This document shows positions 1-5,597 of a stretch of DNA of 9,866 nt, in pieces. The DNA is taken from positions 1 through 9,866 of the forward strand of contig JAOTTZ010000037.1 in the NCBI GenBank assembly GCA_029864165.1. Reading direction: 5' to 3'. Under the pieces are notes generated by a model. It had not been told where the DNA came from. It did not search any database and saw only the letters and a program-made list of their open reading frames with translations. A program made the translations under genes and the position numbers. The stretch's first letter is position 1, and each line of letters starts with the position of its first letter. Source of the stretch: Burkholderiaceae bacterium (GTDB lineage: Bacteria > Pseudomonadota > Gammaproteobacteria > Burkholderiales > Burkholderiaceae_C).

Positions 1-258
1 CCAGTCGGGAGCGAACATGAAGTGGTAAACAATGAGTTGGCGGCGACCTTCGAACAGGTCAAGCAGAGTTGCCTTGCCGTTTTGCCCCTCGAAAACGTAA
101 TCCTTCTCTATCCTCACCATCGGCAATCTACGGCGCTCGGCGCTAAGCGCGTCACGCGCCCGGGTCAGCTCCTTTTCTTTGACGAGCAGCTTATTGATCG
201 CAGCTTGCCATTCATCTTGCGACACGACTTTCGGTAATGGTTGCTCACTCTTTGTCAT
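1..258 (-). CDS. DUF899 family thioredoxin-like protein, N-terminal part (cut by window edge)
   Basis: On the minus strand an open frame starts with ATG at 256-258 and runs off the window at base 1, giving the first 86 residues. A purine-rich AAGAGAGA lies about 7 nt upstream of the ATG and serves as a ribosome binding site. The protein has a charged helix ([20 protein letters not shown], residues ~27-46) followed by [12 protein letters not shown], then [20 protein letters not shown] (~65-84). This series is characteristic of the DUF899 family, which has a thioredoxin-like fold and no firmly established reaction. The family's downstream residues are outside the window. The gene points away from the cytochrome operon and is probably functionally unrelated to it. 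Family assignment is confident; function is unknown. The plus-strand frame over the same bases is a shadow. Confidence 0.88.
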   Translation of the reverse strand, partial: MTKSEQPLPKVVSQDEWQAAINKLLVKEKELTRARDALSAERRRLPMVRIEKDYVFEGQNGKATLLDLFEGRRQLIVYHFMFAPDW

Positions 259-426
259 CGCTATCTCTCTTGTTCAGTGAAGTTACGTGCTGTCCTTGGG
301 CGCTCCCCACAACCGCGTGTTTTGCGGCGGCCTCGATCGATCTTTGCTGATGGGTGACTGGTGCGCTTCGTCGCAACCACATCACGAGAACCAAGATGCG
401 CAGACATTCGAAAACTCTGGGATTGC

Positions 427-449
427 AGGTCTTGATGAGTAAAAGACCT
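427..449. promoter_or_regulatory. perfect 7-bp inverted repeat, candidate operator or hairpin
   Basis: AGGTCTT (427-433) and AAGACCT (443-449) are perfect reverse complements separated by 9 nt. The centre-to-centre arm spacing of 16 nt would allow a dimeric regulator to bind; a hairpin is the alternative. It is not followed by a T-run, so it is a poor terminator. The regulator is not identifiable from sequence alone. Confidence 0.4.
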
Positions 450-458
450 ATCGCGCTT

Positions 459-474
459 GTGACCTGCGGGTCAC
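459..474. promoter_or_regulatory. GTGACC-N4-GGTCAC palindrome, candidate operator
   Basis: GTGACC (459-464), TGCG, GGTCAC (469-474) form a perfect 6-bp inverted repeat with a 4-bp spacer, 10 bp downstream of the first inverted repeat. The half-site resembles GTGA-type CRP/FNR-superfamily half-sites, but the spacing (TGTGA-N8-TCACG) does not match the standard N6 CRP site. A dimeric regulator controlling one or both divergent genes is plausible and unproven. Confidence 0.4.
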
Positions 475-514
475 GGCATTGTTTCGTCCTTATTGACAGA
501 CGGGGCTAATGGGC

Positions 515-567
515 GACCCTACGCATGCACTTCGAACACACAGACCCTACGCACGCACACTACGCAC
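515..567. repeat. short direct repeat in the divergent intergenic region
   Basis: GACCCTACGCATGCAC (515-530) recurs as GACCCTACGCACGCAC (543-558), 15 of 16 identical with a 28-bp period. A third partial copy, CTACGCAC, follows at 560-567. The period is near but not equal to three helical turns. It could be a set of iterated binding sites or simple slippage-derived sequence. Confidence 0.4.
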
Positions 568-933
568 AACAGTGCGTCCGCCGTGCATGGCCCCGGGCAC
601 TACCCGAAGTGGGTAGGCATCGATCTTCACCCAGCCAGATAAACCAACCCCGTGCACGAGCTCGCCGAACACAGCCTACCCTGCCATCGGCACTCGGCAT
701 TTCACTGGTTGCTTGCAGCTTGAGAGCAAACACAATGCGCGCCTGACATCCCATACTTCCCCTTTCTGAGTTCACTGATTGAGTGATTCCCAACATGGGC
801 TCGATGCCGCGCAGATCAAGTATTCTTGCGCCTCGCAGCACACGGCCGGCGAATTCGTATCGCGGAAGCTGGAAAGGAGCGTGTGCACTTTCCGTTACCA
901 TGACATTACTTATCCACTATCGCAATAGGCCAC

Positions 934-1284
934 ATGAAATCCAACTCATCGATCATGACCGCCGCACTGGTCACTGGCATCTCCGCCCTGGTGCTGGGCG
1001 CCGCCGCGCCTTGTTTCGCCGTTGACGTCGATGCGGCCAAGGCCCTGGCCAAGAAGAGCAACTGCACCAAGTGCCATGCGGTCGACAAGAAGAAGGACGG
1101 CCCGTCGTTCAAAGAGACCGCCGCCAAGTACAAGGGCAAGGCGGATGCGGAAGAAAAGCTCTACACGCACCTGACGACCAATCCGATGGTCAAGGTCGAC
1201 GGCAACGAAGAAGAGCACGACAACCTGAAGGCCAAAGACGAGGCCGAAATCAGGAACGTGATCGCCTACATCCTGTCTCGTTGA
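934..1284 (+). CDS. small periplasmic monoheme cytochrome c (class I)
   Basis: 116 residues. A Sec signal peptide occupies residues 1-29 (Lys2, hydrophobic core ~10-24, cleavage after CFA), so the mature protein is about 87 residues. A single heme site, CTKCH, lies at 44-48 near the mature N-terminus, followed by lysine-rich sequence. Met85 in NPMVKVDG is the likely distal axial ligand, and the C-terminal helix (AEIRNVIAYILSR) closes the class I fold. The likely job is to shuttle electrons in the periplasm between the CymA-like anchor encoded next and the MtrA-like decaheme protein. Position and size recall MtoD, the monoheme cytochrome of iron-oxidiser mto clusters; that parallel is inference from gene order. 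It is the first gene of the operon, 52 nt ahead of the tetraheme gene. No strong Shine-Dalgarno precedes the ATG. Confidence 0.88.
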   Translation: MKSNSSIMTAALVTGISALVLGAAAPCFAVDVDAAKALAKKSNCTKCHAVDKKKDGPSFKETAAKYKGKADAEEKLYTHLTTNPMVKVDGNEEEHDNLKAKDEAEIRNVIAYILSR

Positions 1285-1336
1285 ACCAGGCAGCTCTTTC
1301 GCCGCTGCGACAGCAACCCACAGCCTACGCTCGACC

Positions 1337-1975
1337 ATGACGAAGCTGTTCTTTGCGCTGCGCCGGCGCTGGAAGCTCGCGCTGGGTCTCTCGCTGGTCG
1401 GCGCCTTCGTGGCGATGCTGCTGGTCATCGGCGGCGCCTACGGCCTTGCCGTGACGAGTACCGAAGCATTCTGCATCAGCTGCCACGAGATGAAGGACAA
1501 CGTCTATGCCGAGTACAAGGGGACGATCCACGACACGAACCGAAGCGGCGTGCGCGCAATCTGCACCAACTGCCATGTGCCGCACGAGCCGGTGCCGTTG
1601 ATCCTGCGCAAGATGCGCGCGACGTTCGAGGTCATTGGCCATCTGCGCGGAGTCATTGACACCAAAGAAAAGTTCGAATCGCACCGCGCGCTACTGGCGC
1701 AGCGCGTATGGTCACGCATGCTCGAAACCGACTCGCTCGAGTGCCGCAATTGCCACATCGCCGATAAGATGGACAAGGACAAACAGACCGAGAAGGCGCA
1801 GGCGCGGCACGCCAAAGCCAAGGCCGAGGGGTGGACCTGCATAGAGTGCCACTACGGTATCGCCCATTCCGAACCGGAGGGCGATGGCCCGCAAGAGTTG
1901 AGGCAGAAGCTGAAGATTGCGCGCGTGCCGGCAATGGCTGCGCCGGAAAAACCGTTGAGAACTGATGAGGACTGA
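1337..1975 (+). CDS. NapC/NirT/CymA-like membrane-anchored tetraheme cytochrome c (quinol dehydrogenase)
   Basis: 212 residues. A positively charged N-terminus (RRRWK, 9-13) leads into one uncleaved transmembrane helix (~14-38), leaving the heme domain in the periplasm. Four CXXCH sites: CISCH 46-50, CTNCH 76-80, CRNCH 136-140 and CIECH 168-172. The first is followed by Glu51-Met52, where the NapC/NrfH family often carries a Met ligand. SGVRAICTNCHVPH (70-83) is a typical NapC/NirT signature. Members oxidise membrane quinol and hand electrons to periplasmic partners; CymA of Shewanella does so for MtrCAB. Sitting between a monoheme cytochrome and MtrC/A/B homologues, and in an operon with rquA, it is the predicted quinol entry point. 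The C-terminal ~30 residues are charged and lack hemes. Which quinone it prefers cannot be read from the sequence. There is no clear Shine-Dalgarno before the ATG. Confidence 0.92.
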   Translation: MTKLFFALRRRWKLALGLSLVGAFVAMLLVIGGAYGLAVTSTEAFCISCHEMKDNVYAEYKGTIHDTNRSGVRAICTNCHVPHEPVPLILRKMRATFEVIGHLRGVIDTKEKFESHRALLAQRVWSRMLETDSLECRNCHIADKMDKDKQTEKAQARHAKAKAEGWTCIECHYGIAHSEPEGDGPQELRQKLKIARVPAMAAPEKPLRTDED

Positions 1976-2010
1976 CTGAGCTGTACCTGGAAGTGCCGAA
2001 TGAGGCTTTC

Positions 2011-2024
2011 TTGATCAAGGTCAA
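2011..2024. promoter_or_regulatory. FNR/Anr-like box upstream of the mtrC-like gene
   Basis: TTGAT-CAAG-GTCAA matches the FNR consensus TTGAT-N4-ATCAA at 9 of 10 defined positions. It lies in the 107-nt gap between the tetraheme gene and the decaheme lipoprotein gene, with its centre about 65 bp before the ATG at 2083. A start site about 41 bp downstream of the centre (near 2059) would still leave room for the ribosome binding site. The -10 region is weak. It could mark an oxygen-controlled internal promoter for mtrC-mtrA-mtrB-rquA. TTGATCAA is also a simple palindrome, so chance is possible. Confidence 0.4.
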
Positions 2025-2066
2025 TTTAACCGCGCCGATTTCAATTACCTTCAGGCCGAGACCAAC

Positions 2067-2079
2067 GAGGGGGGAAAGG
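2067..2079 (+). promoter_or_regulatory. strong ribosome binding site that fixes the mtrC-like start
   Basis: A purine-rich GAGGGGGGAAAGG sits immediately before the ATG at 2083. It decides in favour of that ATG over the upstream in-frame ATG at 1993, which would add 30 residues in front of a classical lipoprotein signal. Confidence 0.75.
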
Positions 2080-2082
2080 TTG

Positions 2083-4602
2083 ATGTTTTCGTTTTTCCGC
2101 TGCAGTACTGCCGCGATACTGATTGCCTTGTTGGCCGGCTGCGGCGGGGGAAGTAGTTCACAGCCTACGCAGAAATTCCCGCCTCCGACAATCAAAGAAG
2201 CGATTGCCGCAGCGGCTGCGGTTGCCGGCAACGACACCGCAGCCAATACCTCGGCAGCGTTCACAGTGCTTCAAGCGGCCGGTGTGCCGGCTGTTGTGGT
2301 CAAGAGCCCGCCGAAGGTTCACTTCACCGTGTTTTCCGACGGCGCGGTGAAGAAGGGCCTGGCGCTCAGCAATGTGAGTTTCGCCATCGCCAAACTGATC
2401 CCGGGCTCCAATGGCGAGCCCGACCGATGGGTCAACTACGTCTCTCGCAAGGAGGTTGCGACCGCCGACGTCGGCCCGGGTGGCGCGCCCGCGTTGTCAG
2501 AAGCCTGGCAGGCCACGACAGACCCGAAAGACTCTCTTGTCGAGAACCCGGATGGTTACTACACGTACACGTTCATGGCTGATATCAAGGATCCGGCGTG
2601 GGCGGCGGTGGTCAATAACGTAAGTTATTCGACGAACGGCGTGACCCTAGAGCCCGAGCTGACCCATCGCCTCGCGATCCAGTTGAGCTACACCAATGCG
2701 GCCGGTGAGACCGTGCGGGTCAATCCATACTTCGACTTCACCCTCGATGCAAACGGCAATTCGGTGCCGGTGACTGACCCTAGCAAGACGCGCAAGATGA
2801 CCGACGTGCCGTCGTGCAACTCGTGCCACGAGAAGCTGGCTTTGCACGGCGGCGGGCGCGTCGACACGCAGTTTTGCGTGATGTGCCACAACCCCGGCAC
2901 TACAGACGCCAACAGCGGCAACATGCTCAACCTGGCGACGATGGTGCACAAGATCCACTCCGGCAAGCTGCTGAAGAGCGAACTCGACGCCGGAGAGGGC
3001 GGCGAGGATTACACCATCTGGGGCTTTAACGACAACAAACATGACTACGCCGAGGTCGGTTTTCCGCAGGACCTGCGCAACTGCACCAAGTGCCACTCGG
3101 GCGACAACCCCAAGACGCCGCAGGGCGACAACTGGAAGATCAAACCCACCAAAGAGGCCTGCCTGACCTGTCATGCCAACAAGGCCGGGTCTGACTGGGA
3201 TACCAGCCACGAGGTCTTCGCCCGTGATGCGGGGGTGGTGGGGCCGAATCCGAACCCCAACGCACTGGCCACCGACTTGACGAACCAGCAATGTGCGGAT
3301 TGCCACAAACCCGGCTCGAACATCTCTCCCGAGCGAGTGCACTGGAACCAGAACGAGGAGAACGCTGCCAGGTACAAGATGAATATCGAGAACGCCGCCT
3401 ACGATGCAACGACCCGCATGGTGACGATCAAGTACTTCCTGTCCGATCCAACCAACAATGATGCGGCCTATGACCTGGTCACGCCTGACTGCACGTTCAC
3501 AGGCACCGCGGGGATTTGCGTACCGCCCGGCAACCGGCCGACCATCGATGCCAAGTTCGGCAATCTGCGTTTTTACCTCGCTTACCAAAACCTGGTCGGC
3601 CAGTCGACCGCGGTGACCGAGTTCTCCGCGTACAACAACGGCGGCAACAGCGCCAGCGCTTATGCGCACATGGGCAGCAACGACGGCAACAACCATTACA
3701 CGGTGCAGATTGCAGTGCCTGCCGATACGCCGACCGCCGTCGCAGCGGGCAGCGCCCGCGTCGTCAGCATCGGCCAGGTCAAGGAGCACAAGCTGCAGGT
3801 GAAATGGGCAACCGATCCGCGGCCGGAAGTCGTCCCAATCGAACTCGTCAACACGGTCGTGCAAAACACTTACAAGGACATCGCGTTGACCGGCCCGTTG
3901 GTGCCGCGCCGCACCATCGTCGCGACCGAGAAATGCAACGTCTGCCATGGCGCGCTGGGCACGACCTCCGGGTCCAACACGCTTGCCGAGGCCTTCCACG
4001 GCGGCGCGCGCAACATCGTCGAGGCCTGTGTGACCTGCCACGACGCGAACCGAATGTCGTCGACCAAAATGACCAACGGCCTGGATCTCAACGAGTCGTA
4101 CCAGTTCAAGCGCATGATCCACGGCATCCACGGCAACTCAAAGCGGACCTATCCGTTCACGCACGGCAACAAGGCGGTCGGCGCGTTCTGCAACCCCGCC
4201 AACCCCACCGACAGCAAGCCGCCGCTCTGCGACACCGGTCTGCAACTGGATCCCGACGTCGAAAACTACGCCGCCGAGGTCGCTTGGCCGGGTGTCGGCA
4301 TCAACTGCAACGCCTGCCACGTCGCCAATTCGTACAAGCTGGACCGGGGGCCGATCGGTGCGGTGGTCTCCAAGCCGGCCGGGGTCACCGACCCGATGCA
4401 ATGGTTCGTCATCTCGCCGCAGGCGGCCACTTGCACAGCCTGCCACGATTCGCCCAAGGCGATCGCGCACGTTGCCAGCTTCGGCAACGCGTCGTTCTCG
4501 AACCGCACGCAGACTGGCTCGATGAACACGCAGGAGACCTGCACCGACTGCCACGCGAGTGGCGGCTTCAAGGGTGTCGATTTCGTGCACGGGCAGAAGT
4601 AG
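2083..4602 (+). CDS. mtrC: OmcA/MtrC-family decaheme c-type cytochrome, outer-surface lipoprotein
   Basis: 839 residues from the ATG at 2083. A lipoprotein signal ends in the lipobox LLAGC with Cys20, followed by GGGSSS. Domain I (~60-240) is beta-rich and heme-free with the family-typical HFTVFSDGAVKKG stretch. Ten CXXCH sites fall in two pentaheme groups: Cys245, 265, 334, 360 and 404, then Cys618, 649, 742, 784 and 820. Between them lies a split-barrel-like domain III (~410-615) containing Cys470-X8-Cys479, the CX8C disulfide motif known from MtrC/OmcA. Histidines in MVHKIHSG and MIHGIHG are likely distal heme ligands. It is longer than Shewanella MtrC or OmcA, mainly in domain III and the second pentaheme region. 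Within that region Cys703 and Cys716 form an extra non-heme pair. It is the predicted terminal reductase outside the cell for metal oxides, humics or electrodes, docked on the MtrA-MtrB homologues encoded directly downstream. Orthology to MtrC rather than OmcA rests on gene order. Confidence 0.93.
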   Translation: MFSFFRCSTAAILIALLAGCGGGSSSQPTQKFPPPTIKEAIAAAAAVAGNDTAANTSAAFTVLQAAGVPAVVVKSPPKVHFTVFSDGAVKKGLALSNVSFAIAKLIPGSNGEPDRWVNYVSRKEVATADVGPGGAPALSEAWQATTDPKDSLVENPDGYYTYTFMADIKDPAWAAVVNNVSYSTNGVTLEPELTHRLAIQLSYTNAAGETVRVNPYFDFTLDANGNSVPVTDPSKTRKMTDVPSCNSCHEKLALHGGGRVDTQFCVMCHNPGTTDANSGNMLNLATMVHKIHSGKLLKSELDAGEGGEDYTIWGFNDNKHDYAEVGFPQDLRNCTKCHSGDNPKTPQGDNWKIKPTKEACLTCHANKAGSDWDTSHEVFARDAGVVGPNPNPNALATDLTNQQCADCHKPGSNISPERVHWNQNEENAARYKMNIENAAYDATTRMVTIKYFLSDPTNNDAAYDLVTPDCTFTGTAGICVPPGNRPTIDAKFGNLRFYLAYQNLVGQSTAVTEFSAYNNGGNSASAYAHMGSNDGNNHYTVQIAVPADTPTAVAAGSARVVSIGQVKEHKLQVKWATDPRPEVVPIELVNTVVQNTYKDIALTGPLVPRRTIVATEKCNVCHGALGTTSGSNTLAEAFHGGARNIVEACVTCHDANRMSSTKMTNGLDLNESYQFKRMIHGIHGNSKRTYPFTHGNKAVGAFCNPANPTDSKPPLCDTGLQLDPDVENYAAEVAWPGVGINCNACHVANSYKLDRGPIGAVVSKPAGVTDPMQWFVISPQAATCTACHDSPKAIAHVASFGNASFSNRTQTGSMNTQETCTDCHASGGFKGVDFVHGQK

Positions 4603-4612
4603 TCGTCGCTGC

Positions 4613-5584
4613 ATGCGCGCCCTGCCCACCTTGGCCGCATCCCTTCTTTGTTTGGGCGGGTTGCTCGGCCCGGCCTTGGCCAGCGGCGACGCGCAAGCAT
4701 CGAAGGCTTGCGTCAAGTGCCACGACGAAGAGGACCTGCCCGACATGAGCCGCAGCGCGCACGCGGTATCGGCTGACCCACGCACACCAAGTTGCGTCAC
4801 GTGTCATGGATCCAGCCCAACGCATGTCAACAAGCCTTCAGGCGTCAAGGAAAGACCGTCACCGGACCGGGTTTTCAGCCGCAATGCCGGCTCGCCGCCG
4901 AGCGAGCGCAACGACGCCTGCCAAAGTTGCCACGATCGTGACGCGAAGCGCGCGCTGTGGGGTGGCAGCCAGCACGAGAGCGCCGCCCTAGCCTGCTCCT
5001 CATGCCATAGGGTGCATACCAATCACGACCAGGTATTGGCCAAGGCCACGCAAGCCGAGGTGTGCTACGCCTGCCACAAGGAACAGCGCGCGCAGTTATT
5101 GCGGCCATCGCATCACCCGATTCCCGAGGGCAAGATGAGTTGCTCCGATTGCCACAACGTGCACGGATCGGCCGGCCCCATGCTCGTCACGCGCGACAGC
5201 AGCAACGACACCTGCTACACCTGCCACGCAGAAAAGCGCGGCCCCTTTGTGCACGCGCACGAACCGGTTACGGAAAACTGTGCCAATTGCCACAACCCGC
5301 ACGGCAGCAGCGTGGCGAACCTGCTCACGGCGCGCCTGCCTATGCTGTGCCAACAGTGCCACACCCCCCACGTGGCGGGCGGTGTCGGCGCGATAGGCGG
5401 CCAGCCGGGCGTCTATCCGCCTGCGGCGCCGGGCCAGTTCGCGCCATCGGTTACCGCAGTCACCAGCGGCAAGAACGTCGTCAACATGTGGCAGGGCCGT
5501 AGCTGCACCAACTGCCATACCCAGGTGCATGGCTCCAACAATCCGTCGGTCACCAACCCGACGCCGCAGTTTCTGTTCCGCTGA
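4613..5584 (+). CDS. mtrA: MtrA/DmsE-family periplasmic decaheme c-type cytochrome
   Basis: 323 residues from the ATG at 4613, 10 nt after the mtrC-like stop. The frame is open further upstream, but the residues before Met1 are Arg/Ser-rich and overlap the previous gene, while MRALPTLAASLLCLGGL is a clean signal peptide with cleavage after ALA at ~23. Ten CXXCH sites begin at Cys33, 61, 103, 128, 151, 177, 201, 223, 246 and 298, as in MtrA/MtoA/DmsE, and the length is close to the ~330 residues usual for MtrA. Many sites carry the pattern CHxxHG (CHNVHG, CHNPHG). Numbers 9 and 10 are separated by a Gly/Pro/Ala-rich loop. The protein is expected to form a heme wire inserted into the MtrB-like barrel, bridging periplasm and MtrC. 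Translational coupling with mtrC is likely given the tiny gap and weak Shine-Dalgarno. Confidence 0.93.
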   Translation: MRALPTLAASLLCLGGLLGPALASGDAQASKACVKCHDEEDLPDMSRSAHAVSADPRTPSCVTCHGSSPTHVNKPSGVKERPSPDRVFSRNAGSPPSERNDACQSCHDRDAKRALWGGSQHESAALACSSCHRVHTNHDQVLAKATQAEVCYACHKEQRAQLLRPSHHPIPEGKMSCSDCHNVHGSAGPMLVTRDSSNDTCYTCHAEKRGPFVHAHEPVTENCANCHNPHGSSVANLLTARLPMLCQQCHTPHVAGGVGAIGGQPGVYPPAAPGQFAPSVTAVTSGKNVVNMWQGRSCTNCHTQVHGSNNPSVTNPTPQFLFR

Positions 5585-5597
5585 GTGCTAGAGCGAC

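Larger units (their letters stand above)
259..933. other. divergent intergenic region upstream of the electron-transfer operon
   Basis: About 675 bp without a convincing gene on either strand. The open frames in it show no recognisable domain, no good ribosome binding site, and low-complexity Arg/Pro-rich translations typical of GC-rich shadow frames. The region should hold promoters for the minus-strand DUF899 gene and for the plus-strand cytochrome operon. It contains two inverted repeats (427-449 and 459-474), a short direct repeat (515-567), and a small hairpin at 600-616 (CTACCC-GAAGT-GGGTAG). A TTGACA at 493-498 could be a -35 element, but no good -10 follows at 17 nt. No convincing sigma-54 site or full FNR box is visible. 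The 5' leader of the operon could be long. Confidence 0.6.

Noticed and set aside
22..237. Plus-strand frame at the window start
   Set aside because: The minus strand encodes a recognisable DUF899 N-terminus over the same bases.
493..521. TTGACA at 493-498 as a sigma-70 -35 element for the operon
   Set aside because: No acceptable -10 hexamer at 16-18 nt, and it is more than 400 bp from the first cytochrome start.
525..901. Open frames on both strands in the divergent intergenic region
   Set aside because: No domain, no ribosome binding site, shadow-like composition, and they overlap each other.
1993..2082. 30-residue N-terminal extension of the decaheme lipoprotein from the ATG at 1993
   Set aside because: It would bury a textbook lipoprotein signal; the ATG at 2083 has a strong purine-rich ribosome binding site and the lipobox at the right distance.
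1319..2170. 12-mer CACAGCCTACGC present at 1319-1330 and 2159-2170
   Set aside because: One copy is intergenic and the other is inside the mtrC-like coding region; no extended similarity, so probably coincidence.
2647..4131. Long minus-strand open frame (494 codons) opposite the mtrC-like gene
   Set aside because: It lies wholly opposite a decaheme gene with ten CXXCH sites; Val/Arg/Gly-rich shadow of GC-rich codon bias with no domain.
3516..4748. Plus-strand 410-codon frame overlapping mtrC and mtrA
   Set aside because: Arg/Gln/Pro-rich out-of-frame shadow; it contains no heme motifs and conflicts with two well-supported genes.
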